Shown here: in pieces, positions 18,364 to 29,074 of the stretch
Position numbering within the stretch: the first letter of the stretch is position 1
Layout of the letters: each line of letters starts with the position of its first letter
Source: CAVPEV01 sp963703555
Lineage (GTDB): Bacteria; Actinomycetota; Actinomycetes; Actinomycetales; Cellulomonadaceae
Assembly: GCA_963703555.1 (NCBI GenBank)
Contig: CAVPEV010000002.1
Span: forward strand, 1 to 39,088
Direction: 5' to 3'
DNA length: 39,088 bases
Made by a program: the position numbers and the translations under genes
The notes under the pieces: generated by a model
What the model was told of the DNA's origin: nothing
The model's input: the letters and a program-made list of their open reading frames with translations, nothing else
Database searches by the model: none

Positions 18364-18413
18364 CCTCCCGTCATGGCCGATCCCGGCCGATCGTGTCATC
18401 GGCAGGCGGGAGG
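18364..18413 (-). promoter_or_regulatory. Structured pilB leader that can hide the ribosome-binding site
   Basis: On the minus strand CCTCCCG (18413–18407) is complementary to CGGGAGG (18370–18364), the pilB Shine-Dalgarno. Between them GCCGAT and ATCGGC form a nested hairpin with a 6-nt loop (18403–18386). A second ATCGGCC copy downstream offers an alternative partner for GCCGAT. This is the layout of a translational switch or attenuator, but no known riboswitch family was recognised and short GC-rich arms can occur by chance. Confidence 0.4.
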
Positions 18414-18437
18414 CCGGACGTGAGGCGAACGTGGACG

Positions 18438-19298
18438 TCAGGCCCCGGTGGGCGTACCCAGCGCGTCGGCCAGGGCGGCGTCCATGGCGGCCAGCGGAGC
18501 CTGGCGGCCGGTCATCAGCCGGACCTGCTCGGCCGCCTGGTGCAGCAGCATGCGCTCGCCACCGACCAGCCGGCCGCCGGCGGCGGCCCACGCGGCGCCC
18601 AGCACCGTGGGCCGGGGGTCGTAGGCGACGTCCAGCAGCACGCCGGGGTCGCGCAGATGGGTGGTCACCCGGGCAGTGGCCTCGTCCGCGGCGTGCGGCG
18701 GCAGCGTGGAGACGACGACGTCCGCGCCGGCGAGGTGCACGTCGGCCAGGCGCACCAGGCGCGGCGAGACGCCCATCCGCAGGGCCGCCCGGGTCAGTCC
18801 CCCGGTCCGCCCCGGCGAGCGGGCCGCCACGGTGACGTCGTGACAGCCGAGCTCGGTCAGCGCGGCCAGCGCCGAGGCCGCCGTGGCGCCGGCACCGAGC
18901 ACCACCGCCCGGCGGACCGGTTCGCGCAGCGGACCCCCCGCGGCCGGCTCGCGCAGGGCGGCGACGATGCCGTGCACGTCGGTGTTCACCGCCACCAGCG
19001 TCGGCCGCGATCCGCCGGGCAGCACGACGACCGTGTTCGCCGCCCCCACCACGCCGGCCAGCGGGTCGACGTGGTCGACCAGCCCCAGGACGACCTGCTT
19101 GACCGGCATGGTCAGGCTGACGCCCGCCCACTCGTCGGTCAGGCCGGCCAGCGCCTCGGCCACGGTCTCCTCGTCGACGTCGCACGCCTCGTACCGCCAG
19201 TCCGTCAGCCCCAGCGCTTGGTAGGCGGCCGTGTGCAGGACGGGTGACAGCGAGTGCTCGACGGGGTGCCCGAGGACCGCTGCCCGGCGGGCTGTCAC
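18438..19298 (-). CDS. aroE: Shikimate dehydrogenase AroE
   Basis: NADP-dependent reduction of 3-dehydroshikimate to shikimate. The 286-residue product shows the shikimate-binding HSLSPVLH (15–22), catalytic Lys in SLTMPVKQ (K67) and Asp in NTDVHG (D107), the nucleotide-binding GAGATA (about 135–140) and the C-terminal LLHQAAEQ. The frame is open to 19412, but GTG 19298 overlaps the mltG stop as GTGA and starts the domain directly. It is separated from the other shikimate genes by the entire pilus locus. Confidence 0.93.
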   Translation of the reverse strand: MTARRAAVLGHPVEHSLSPVLHTAAYQALGLTDWRYEACDVDEETVAEALAGLTDEWAGVSLTMPVKQVVLGLVDHVDPLAGVVGAANTVVVLPGGSRPTLVAVNTDVHGIVAALREPAAGGPLREPVRRAVVLGAGATAASALAALTELGCHDVTVAARSPGRTGGLTRAALRMGVSPRLVRLADVHLAGADVVVSTLPPHAADEATARVTTHLRDPGVLLDVAYDPRPTVLGAAWAAAGGRLVGGERMLLHQAAEQVRLMTGRQAPLAAMDAALADALGTPTGA

Positions 19299-20437
19299 GG
19301 GTGCTCGGCCTGCCACTGGCGCAGCTCGGCCACGTTGGCCTGATGCTCGGGGTACGTCTCGGCGAACTTCGTCTCCCCGGTGTCCGGGTTGACCGTCACC
19401 CAGTACTTCCACGGTCCGGGCGTCGGGTGGAGCACCGCGTCGATGGACACCTCACCCGGGTTGGCGATCGGCGTCGGCGGCAGGCCGACGTTCTTCTCCA
19501 GGTTGTACGGGGTGTCCGCGTCCTTGTCCGCCGCGGTCAGCTCGGTGCCTGGCTTGCCGAGCCCGTACGCCAGCGACGCGTCGATCTGCAGGATCATGCC
19601 GGCGTCCAGGCGGTTCTGGATCGCCTGGGCGATCTTCGCCCGGTCCTGCGCGGAGCGGCCCTCGCGCTCCAGCAGGGAGGCACGGACGAGGACGTCCGCC
19701 CAGCGGTCCTTCGGCACCCCCCTGGCCTGCAGGACGGCCACGGTCTTCGCCGTCATCTGGGCGAGCACGCTCGCCGCGCTGGCACCCGGCTCCACGTCAT
19801 AGGTCGCCGGGAAGAGCCAGCCCTCCACCGAGCCGTTCGCCTCCGCCGGCAGGCCGATCGCCGCGGGGTCGGCAGCCGCCGCGGTCAGGTCCGCCAGCGG
19901 GATCGTCGTGCGCTCGTAGACGCGTTCGTAGACCTGCGCTGCTGTGGCGCCCTCGGGGATCGTCACCCGGTAGGTGACACGCCTCGACGGGTCGAGCAGG
20001 GCGTCGAGCGCGTCGCTGGCCCGCATCTGCAGGGCCAGCCGGTACGTGCCCGGCTGGATGCTCTGTGCGGCGGTCGGGTTGGCGGAGTAGGCGTCCACGA
20101 AGGCACCGCTCGTGGCGACCACGCCGGCGTGGGCGAGCGTCTCGGCGATGGCCGCCCCGGTGTCGCCGGAGGCCACGACGACCTGTGCCTCACCCGACCC
20201 CGGACCGGGGTAGTCGTGCACCGCGGTGGCCCCGGACCCGCCACCGAACGCACCGCCGACGACGCTCCACACGACGAACCCCGCGCCCGCGACGAGGAGC
20301 AGCGCGACGCTCAGCACCACCGCGGTCCGCCGCCGCCGGTGCTTCTGCTCGCGATGCCGGCGGTCCTGGCGCAACGCCCGGCGGCTCGGCGGAAGGCCCG
20401 CCTGCTGCTCGGCGTCGCCGAGGAACAGCTCGCTCAC
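19295..20437 (-). CDS. mltG: Endolytic murein transglycosylase MltG
   Basis: Membrane-anchored lytic transglycosylase thought to terminate nascent peptidoglycan strands. The 380 residues include a basic cytoplasmic head (1–38), one membrane helix (about 39–61), a Gly-rich linker, a LysM-like region (about 84–160), and the YceG core with EGWLFPATY (205–213), the catalytic Glu in ASLLEREG (E257) and the family signature TPYN…GLPPTPIANPG (309–328). GTG 20437 overlaps the ruvX stop and has AGAGGA about 7 nt upstream. The position between ruvX and aroE is the usual one in actinobacteria. Confidence 0.95.
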   Translation of the reverse strand: MSELFLGDAEQQAGLPPSRRALRQDRRHREQKHRRRRTAVVLSVALLLVAGAGFVVWSVVGGAFGGGSGATAVHDYPGPGSGEAQVVVASGDTGAAIAETLAHAGVVATSGAFVDAYSANPTAAQSIQPGTYRLALQMRASDALDALLDPSRRVTYRVTIPEGATAAQVYERVYERTTIPLADLTAAAADPAAIGLPAEANGSVEGWLFPATYDVEPGASAASVLAQMTAKTVAVLQARGVPKDRWADVLVRASLLEREGRSAQDRAKIAQAIQNRLDAGMILQIDASLAYGLGKPGTELTAADKDADTPYNLEKNVGLPPTPIANPGEVSIDAVLHPTPGPWKYWVTVNPDTGETKFAETYPEHQANVAELRQWQAEHP

Positions 20438-21018
20438 CCGCTCGTCCTCTCGTCCCGGCCCCTGCGGCCGGGACTGTCCCGGTCCCGCTCCCCCGGTTCT
20501 CGCCGGACGTCGCCCGACGCTCGCCCCGACGGGTCGGGGTCCTCGACGACCTCTCCGCCGCGGTGCCCCACCGTCCGCTCCGCGTCCAGCGCGGCTTGCA
20601 GGATCACCACGGCCGCCGCCTGGTCGACGACGGCGCGGTGGCTGCGCCCGGCTCGGCCGGACTCGTGCAACGCCCGATGAGCGGTCACCGTGCTCAACCG
20701 CTCGTCCACCAGCCGCACCGGTACCGGCGCGACGGCGTGCGCCAGCCGCCCAGCGTACCCGCGGGCGGCTGCTGCCGCCGCCCCCTCGGCGCCGGACAGG
20801 TGGCGGGGCAGGCCGACGTAGACCACCGCAGCGCGACGGTCGCTGGCTTCGGCGGCGACGGCCGCCACGTCGGCGTCGCCGGTCGGGTCCCGGGCGAGCG
20901 TCGCCACCGGGGTGGCGATCAGGCCGTCCGGGTCGGACGCCGCCAGGCCCACCCGCACGGACCCGACGTCGACGCCCAGGCGCACGCCCCGGGGCAGCGG
21001 CCCAGTCCCGGCGGCCAC
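20434..21018 (-). CDS. ruvX: Putative Holliday junction resolvase / pre-16S rRNA nuclease RuvX (YqgF)
   Basis: RNase H-fold nuclease of the YqgF family, linked to 16S rRNA 5'-end maturation and possibly to junction resolution. The 194 residues have LGVDVGSVRVGLAASD (D17), DERLST (105–110) and VDQAAAVVIL (D132), giving the acidic active site. A polar C-terminal extension of about 40 residues follows the domain. GTG 21018 begins one base after the alaS stop; no Shine-Dalgarno is evident, so coupling to alaS is likely. Confidence 0.9.
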   Translation of the reverse strand: MAAGTGPLPRGVRLGVDVGSVRVGLAASDPDGLIATPVATLARDPTGDADVAAVAAEASDRRAAVVYVGLPRHLSGAEGAAAAAARGYAGRLAHAVAPVPVRLVDERLSTVTAHRALHESGRAGRSHRAVVDQAAAVVILQAALDAERTVGHRGGEVVEDPDPSGRASGDVRREPGERDRDSPGRRGRDERTSG

Positions 21019-21019
21019 G

Positions 21020-23725
<2,706 letters not shown>

Positions 23726-23750
23726 CCGTTCCTTCCGGTCGGCCTGCATC

Positions 23751-24071
23751 TCAGAAGAACGCGTAGGGCAGGTCTTCGTCATCCACGTCCTCGGTGGGCT
23801 GCCCGGCGAAGTCGCGGGTGGCCGCACGCTCCGCGCGCAGCGCCGCCACGTCGACGTCGCCGAGCAGGCCGTGCCGCAACTGGGCCTCCCGCTCGACGAC
23901 CGCCTCCGTGAAGTCCGCACGGGCGCGCCGCACCGCGGCCGGCAGCCGCGACACGGCCGTTCCCGCCGCTCGGGCGGACGGCGGGACATGCTGGTCGATC
24001 GTCCGGGTGAGCCGGCGGCTGAGGACGACGGCCGCTGTCGCGCCGACGGCCACCCAGAACAGCCGCCTCAT
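23751..24071 (-). CDS. DUF6167-type small membrane-associated protein
   Basis: The 106-residue product has one N-terminal hydrophobic segment (about 3–18), a basic stretch and an acidic C-terminus (DVDDEDLPYAFF). No catalytic motif is visible. It resembles the small uncharacterised protein usually found between the DUF948 gene and alaS in actinobacteria. ATG 24071 overlaps the preceding stop as ATGA. Function unknown; the cell-envelope location is inferred from the helix. Confidence 0.75.
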   Translation of the reverse strand: MRRLFWVAVGATAAVVLSRRLTRTIDQHVPPSARAAGTAVSRLPAAVRRARADFTEAVVEREAQLRHGLLGDVDVAALRAERAATRDFAGQPTEDVDDEDLPYAFF

Positions 24072-24445
24072 CCGCGGCGCCTCCCCCGCACGGTGTCGGT
24101 CAGGCCGCCCACGGCCCGGCGCACACCGTAGGAGAAGGCCGCCACCCGGATCATCGGGCCGCCGACCGTCGCCGAGAACAGCGAGGTCAGGGCGGCAACA
24201 TTCGCCGAGACCTGCGCCGCGGCGGTGGTCACCTGGTCCACGTGCTCCAGCTGCTGATTCGTCGAGGCCACCGTCGTGGCGGCCTCGTCGAGCACCGGGA
24301 GCGCGTGCTCGGTGAGGGTGCGCACGGAGGTGGTGGCCTCGTCGAGCACCCGGCCCAGCTTGACCAGCGGCACCGCCAGGGCGCCGACGAGCGCCACGAA
24401 GGCGACCGCCGCGACGAGTCCGGCCACATCACCCATCGATGTCAC
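24068..24445 (-). CDS. DUF948 family membrane protein
   Basis: The 125-residue protein has an N-terminal membrane helix (about 8–28) followed by a long amphipathic, coiled-coil-like region (about 33–85) and a basic C-terminus (RGRRRG). This layout matches DUF948 proteins, related to general-stress YtxG-like proteins. The start may be GTG 24445 (GGAAG 4–5 nt upstream) or ATG 24436. No enzymatic motif is present and the role is unknown. Confidence 0.8.
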   Translation of the reverse strand: MTSMGDVAGLVAAVAFVALVGALAVPLVKLGRVLDEATTSVRTLTEHALPVLDEAATTVASTNQQLEHVDQVTTAAAQVSANVAALTSLFSATVGGPMIRVAAFSYGVRRAVGGLTDTVRGRRRG

Positions 24446-24494
24446 GACCCTTCCACCGTCGGTGCAGGTCCCGGCCCTGCGCTGGGCACACCCT

Positions 24495-24536
24495 ACCGAC
24501 CGGTGCTCGGCCGGTACCGACCGGCGCTCGGTCGGT
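24495..24536 (-). terminator. Tandem pair of 21-bp hairpins at the end of rpsD
   Basis: Two adjacent 21-bp units (24495–24515 and 24516–24536) each fold on themselves. The unit next to rpsD has a perfect 8-bp stem ACCGACCG/CGGTCGGT with a 5-nt loop. The other has the same stem with one wobble pair. The first hairpin touches the rpsD stop codon. No T run follows. A terminator or RNA-processing signal separating rpsD from the DUF948 gene is likely. Confidence 0.55.
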
Positions 24537-25162
24537 CAGCGGGCGTAGTACTCCACGACGAGCTGCACGTCGCAGGTCACCGGCACCTCGGCGCGCTTCG
24601 GCCGGCGGACGAGGATGGCGCTGAGCTTCTCCAGCTGGACGTCCAGGTAGCCGGGCACCGCGGGCAGGACGTCGCGGTGCGCACCGGCGGCAGCCACCTG
24701 GAACGGCACCATGGCCTGGCTCTTCGGCTTGATCTGCAGCGTCTGGCCCTCCTTCACCCGCAACGACGGACGGTCGACGATGCGCCCGTCGACGAGCACG
24801 TGACGGTGGGTGACCGCCTGGCGGGCCTGCAGGATGGTCCGGGCGAACCCGGCCCGCAGCACCAGGGCGTCCAGCCGGGTCTCCAGGTCCTCCACGAGCG
24901 TCTCGCCGGTGAGGCCGGGTGCCTTGTGGGCGCTGTCGTAGGCGCGCTGCATCTGCTTCTCGCGCAGCGCGTACTGGGCGCGCAGGCGCTGCTTCTCCCG
25001 CAGCCGGACGGCATAGTCGGACTCGGTGCGCCGGCGGGCGCGGCCGTGCTCACCCGGCGGGTAGGGCCGCTTCTCGAAGTGCTTGACGGCCTTGGGCGTG
25101 AGTGCCAGGCCGAGGGCCCGGGACAGCCGTACCTGGCGGCGCGAACGGGTGACGCTGGTCAT
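24536..25162 (-). CDS. rpsD: 30S ribosomal protein S4
   Basis: Primary 16S rRNA-binding protein of the small subunit. The 208 residues include FEKRPYPPGEHGRARRR and the S4 RNA-binding domain RLDALVLRAGFARTILQARQAVTHRHVLVDG (about 96–126), ending VPVTCDVQLVVEYYAR. The N-terminal zinc cysteines of some S4 proteins are absent, as in the zinc-independent form common in this group. The frame is open to 25504, but ATG 25162 has AGGAAG 7 nt upstream. It stands alone, away from other ribosomal protein genes, next to rarA. Confidence 0.97.
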   Translation of the reverse strand: MTSVTRSRRQVRLSRALGLALTPKAVKHFEKRPYPPGEHGRARRRTESDYAVRLREKQRLRAQYALREKQMQRAYDSAHKAPGLTGETLVEDLETRLDALVLRAGFARTILQARQAVTHRHVLVDGRIVDRPSLRVKEGQTLQIKPKSQAMVPFQVAAAGAHRDVLPAVPGYLDVQLEKLSAILVRRPKRAEVPVTCDVQLVVEYYAR

Positions 25163-25286
25163 GAACGATCTTCCTGTCGTCAAGGGGCACACCCGCGACG
25201 GAGGGTTCCGGCGGGCGTGGGGCCGGCCACCATCGGGCTGAGACCCCAGGAGACGCCGCGGGCACGGGGCACACGGCAGCCCGGTC

Positions 25287-25292
25287 AGTCTA
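25287..25292 (-). promoter_or_regulatory. Candidate -10 box for rpsD
   Basis: TAGACT on the minus strand; its TAG is also the rarA stop codon. It would give a leader of about 120 nt before rpsD. CCCGGT/ACCGGG arms flank it (25280–25297). No clear -35. Confidence 0.3.
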
Positions 25293-26724
25293 CCGGGTCT
25301 GCTCGGCAGAACCGGACGTCGGGTCGGGCCCGGCCTCGGGTGCCGGCGCCCGCACGTCGAGCACCGCGCGCACCCGCTCCAGGCGCTCGCCCACCTGGCG
25401 CTCGTAGCCACGGTCGGTGGGCTCGTAGTAGCGCCGTCCGACGAGGGCGTCGGGCAGGTACTGCTGGGCGGCGATCGCGTGCGGCGCGTCGTGGGCGTAG
25501 ACATAGCCGGCGCCGTGCCCGAGCGCCGCGGCGCCCGGGTAGCTGGAGTCCCGCAGATGCCGGGGCACCGGTCCGGTGCGTCCGGCCCGGACGTCGGCCA
25601 GGGCCGCGTCGATGCCCAGGTACGCCGCGTTCGACTTCGGCGCGGTGGCCAGGTGGACGACTGCCTCGGCCAACACGATCCGGCCCTCCGGCATCCCGAT
25701 CAGGGCGACGGCCTGGGCCGCCGCCACCGCCGTCTGCAGGGCGCTGGGGTCCGCCATGCCGATGTCCTCGGCGGCGGAGATGACCAGCCGGCGTGCGATG
25801 AACCGCGGGTCCTCGCCGGCGGCGATCATCCGGGCCAGGTAGTGCAGCGCGGCGTCGACGTCCGAGCCGCGCATCGACTTGATGAACGCGCTGATGACGT
25901 CGTAGTGCTGGTCACCGTCGCGGTCGTAGCGCACTGCGGCGACGTCGACGGCACTCTCCACGGTCGCCAGGTCGATCGTGGCCGGTGCGGCGGACCGTCG
26001 CCCTGCGTGGGGCCGCCAGGGCCGCGCCGGCGGCCGCCTCGAGGATCGTCAGGGCCTTGCGGGCGTCCCCGCCGGCCAGCCGCACCAGGTGGTCCTGCGC
26101 ATCGGGGGTGAGCACCACGGCGCCGGACAGGCCGCGCTCGTCGGTCACCGCCCGGTCGACCAGCTCACGCACGTCCGCCGCGCCGAGCGGTTCGAGGGTC
26201 AGCAGCAGCGAGCGGGACAGCAGCGGCGAGATCACCGAGAAGCACGGGTTCTCCGTGGTCGCGGCGACCAGGGTGACCCAGCGGTTCTCGACGCTGGGCA
26301 GCAGGGCGTCCTGCTGGGCCTTCGTGAAGCGGTGCACCTCGTCGATGAAGAGGACCGTCTCCGCACCGTCCGTGGCGAGCCGGCGGCGCGCCTCGTCGAT
26401 CACCGCCCGGACGTCCTTGACTCCGGCCGTCACCGCGGACATCTCCACGAACCGTCGTCCCGAGACGGTCGCCACCAGGTAGGCCAACGTGGTCTTGCCG
26501 GTGCCCGGCGGGCCCCACAGCACGACGGAGGCCGGGCCGGTCCGGCGCGCGCCCTCGTCGGGCGGCTCCACGAGGCGACGCAACGGCGAGCCGGGCGCGA
26601 GCAGGTGCTGCTGGCCCGCCACCTCGGCCAGCGTGCGCGGTCGCATCCGGACGGCCAGCGGCGCCGACCGCCCGACGGCCGGCAGGCCGACATCGTCCGT
26701 CAGTGCGGCATCGAACAGGTCCAC
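25290..26724 (-). pseudogene. rarA: Replication-associated recombination protein RarA (MgsA), frameshifted
   Basis: AAA+ ATPase acting at stalled replication forks. From GTG 26724 the first frame encodes MRPRTLAEVAGQQHLL, Walker A GPPGTGKTT, Walker B VLFIDEVHRF, sensor TTENPCFSV, and continues to about 26012 (ILEAAAGAALAA). The rest continues in another frame from about 25980: IDLATVESAVDVAAVRYDRDG, HYDVISAFIKSMRGSD and the tail through YYEPTDRGYE. The switch region (25978–26015) is the weakly conserved linker and needs one net extra base; two missing bases would fit as well. Both halves are otherwise intact, so a sequence error or a recent mutation is likely. Confidence 0.85.
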
Positions 26725-26730
26725 GCGGCG

Positions 26731-26736
26731 AGCCTA
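26731..26736 (-). promoter_or_regulatory. Candidate -10 box of a leaderless rarA transcript
   Basis: TAGGCT, then 6 nt, then GTG 26724. No Shine-Dalgarno precedes the gene. The spacing equals that at the phosphorylase-like gene. Confidence 0.4.
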
Positions 26737-26809
26737 CGCAGGCTGCTTCCCGGGCCGACCCGGGCCGCAGGGTGCCGGGACCTGCCGGCAGATCGCCTGG
26801 TGGCCTGCG

Positions 26810-29074
26810 ATGCTGTCGGACGTGTTCGCACGTCTGGGTCGCGCCATCGCCCGCCATCCGCGCGCCACCGTCCTGGCCTGGACGGCGCTCGCCCTGGCAG
26901 GCCTGCTGTTCGCCGTGCTCGGTGTGCACGGCCAGAACCTCTTCGACCGGCTGACGACCGGCGCGCCGGCGGCCCCGGGGTCGCAGAGCACGCAGGCGGA
27001 CACGGTGCTGGCCGCCTCGGGCGCCGGCCCGACGCTGGCCCTCGCCGTGCAGGGCGCGGACCCGACCGTCGACGGGCTCGACGCCGCCCTGGCACCCGCG
27101 CGGGCCGAGCTCGCCGCCATCCCCGGGGTGGCGAGCGTCGTCGACCCGCTCGCCCTGCCCGGCGGCCTGACCAACCCTGCCGCCGCCCCCCTGGTGGCGT
27201 CCGACGGGCACGGCTTCCTGGTGGTCGTCGAGCTGGCCCGCAACCTTCCGCCCGACGCGCAGGGCCCTGCACTCCGCGCCGTCGAGCAGCGGCTGCGGGC
27301 GGTCCCCGCGGACCTGACCACCGTTGCCCCCGGAGCCTCGGGGATCGTCGGCGGCAGCACGCTCATGCTCGACGCGGTCACCGGCCAGGTGGAGAAGGAC
27401 CTGGTCACCGGGGAGGTGGTGGCCTTCCCCATCGCACTGGTGGTCATGGTCCTCGTCTTCGGCGGGCTGCTGGCGGCGGCGATGCCGCTGGTCGGCGCCG
27501 TCGCGTCCATCGCGGTCGGGCTCGCTGTGCTGCTGGGCTTCTCCTACCTCATGGAGCTGGATGCCTCGGTGGTCAACGTCGTCACCCTCGTCGGGCTGGG
27601 CCTGTCGATCGACTACGGCCTGCTCATCGTGTCCCGGTTCCGCGAGGAGCTGCACACCCTGGTGGACGGGGCGGGCACCGGGCCGGTCCGACGCCGTCGG
27701 GGCGACCCCCTGGTCGTCGCTGCGCTCACCCGCACCATGGCGACGGCGGGACGGACCGTGACCTTCTCCGCGCTCACCGTGGCGATCTCCATCTCCGGGC
27801 TGCTGGTGTTCAGCCCGGCGATCCTGCGGGCGTTCGGCGCGGCCGGGGTCAGCGTCGTGCTCATCGCTCTGGCCACCGCGCTGACCCTGGTCCCGGCGGT
27901 CCTCACGCTGCTCGGGCGCCGGTTGGCCCGGCCGGGTCTCGTCTCCCACATCCCGGTGCTGCGCTCGGCGTTGCGGCACACCTCCGACGTGACGTCCGAG
28001 CGGGGGGCGTTCTCCACCCTCGCCGGGCGCGTCCAGCGCCACCCGTGGTGGGTGATCGTGGCCGTCCTGGCCGTGCTGGGCCTGTTGGCGTCCCCGGTGG
28101 GCCGGATGGAGCTGCGCAACTCCACCACCCAGCTGCTGCCCGCCGGCAGCGACCAGCGTGACTACGTCACCGTGCTCACCGAGCAGTACCCGGCCGCCAG
28201 CGCGGCAGCCGTGCAGGTCGTCGCCCACGCGGGCCTGGAGCAGGCGAGCGCCTGGGCCACCCGGCTGGCGACGCTGCCGGGGGTCGCCACGGTGGACCCG
28301 CCCCGCCCGCAGGGCGCGGTCGTCGTCATCGGGGTGCGCCCGGCGGCCACAGACCCGGCCGGCCCCCAGGCGCGCGAGGTGGTCGGCGCGGTCCGGGCTC
28401 TGGACGCGCCCTTCCCCGTCCAGGTGACCGGCGCCGCGGCCCGCCAGATGGACTTCACGGCAGCCGTCGCCGCGCGGGCCTGGTGGGCGGTCGGCATCGT
28501 GGTGCTGGCGACCCTGGTGCTGCTGTTCGCCATGACGGGGTCGGTCGTCGTCCCGGTCAAGGCGCTGCTCACCAACGCGGCGTCCATCGGGGCAGCCCTG
28601 GGCGTGCTCGTCTGGGTGTTCCAGGACGGGCACCTGTCCGGCGTGCTCGGCTTCGAGCCGGTCGGCGGCGTCGAGACGTACGTGGTCGCGCTCGTGGTCG
28701 CGTTCGCCTTCGGCCTGGCGATGGACTACGAGGTGTTCCTGCTCTCGCGGATCAAGGAGCTGGTCGACTCCGGCGTGCCCAACGACGAGGCCGTCCGGCT
28801 GGGCCTGCAGCGGTCCGGCCGGGTGATCACCTCGGCCGCGGCGATCATCGTCGTGGTGTTCGCCGGGTTCGTCGCGGGCCGGCTGCTCGTCATCAAGGAG
28901 GTCGGGCTGACCCTGGCCGTCGCCGTGCTCGTCGACGCCACGCTGGTACGCCTGCTGCTGGTGCCTGCGACGATGACGGTCCTCGGCGACCTCAACTGGT
29001 GGGCGCCGCCCGGCCTGCGCCGGTGGGCCCCGGCGTCGCGTCGACCCCGGCCTCCCGACGCTGCTGCGCCGTGA
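26810..29074 (+). CDS. MMPL/RND family membrane transporter
   Basis: The 754-residue protein has about twelve membrane helices in two repeats, each with a large extracytoplasmic domain after the first helix. The proton-relay signatures GLSIDYGLLIVSRFREE (first half) and GLAMDYEVFLLSRIKE (second half) are intact. Relatives export lipids or hydrophobic compounds; the substrate here cannot be told. ATG 26810 is chosen as first start, with GTG 26822 as alternative. No Shine-Dalgarno is clear. It is divergent from rarA, and its last 83 bp overlap the 3' end of aspS on the other strand. Confidence 0.88.
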   Translation: MLSDVFARLGRAIARHPRATVLAWTALALAGLLFAVLGVHGQNLFDRLTTGAPAAPGSQSTQADTVLAASGAGPTLALAVQGADPTVDGLDAALAPARAELAAIPGVASVVDPLALPGGLTNPAAAPLVASDGHGFLVVVELARNLPPDAQGPALRAVEQRLRAVPADLTTVAPGASGIVGGSTLMLDAVTGQVEKDLVTGEVVAFPIALVVMVLVFGGLLAAAMPLVGAVASIAVGLAVLLGFSYLMELDASVVNVVTLVGLGLSIDYGLLIVSRFREELHTLVDGAGTGPVRRRRGDPLVVAALTRTMATAGRTVTFSALTVAISISGLLVFSPAILRAFGAAGVSVVLIALATALTLVPAVLTLLGRRLARPGLVSHIPVLRSALRHTSDVTSERGAFSTLAGRVQRHPWWVIVAVLAVLGLLASPVGRMELRNSTTQLLPAGSDQRDYVTVLTEQYPAASAAAVQVVAHAGLEQASAWATRLATLPGVATVDPPRPQGAVVVIGVRPAATDPAGPQAREVVGAVRALDAPFPVQVTGAAARQMDFTAAVAARAWWAVGIVVLATLVLLFAMTGSVVVPVKALLTNAASIGAALGVLVWVFQDGHLSGVLGFEPVGGVETYVVALVVAFAFGLAMDYEVFLLSRIKELVDSGVPNDEAVRLGLQRSGRVITSAAAIIVVVFAGFVAGRLLVIKEVGLTLAVAVLVDATLVRLLLVPATMTVLGDLNWWAPPGLRRWAPASRRPRPPDAAAP

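Noticed and set aside
25163..25289. Ribosomal-protein autoregulatory leader before rpsD
   Set aside because: Only short (4–6 bp) stems were found in the leader, too weak to support an S4-binding structure by eye.
26165..28633. 822-codon minus-strand frame opposite the MMPL gene
   Set aside because: The plus strand encodes intact MMPL motifs; this frame is Gly/Arg/Asp/Gln-rich noise.
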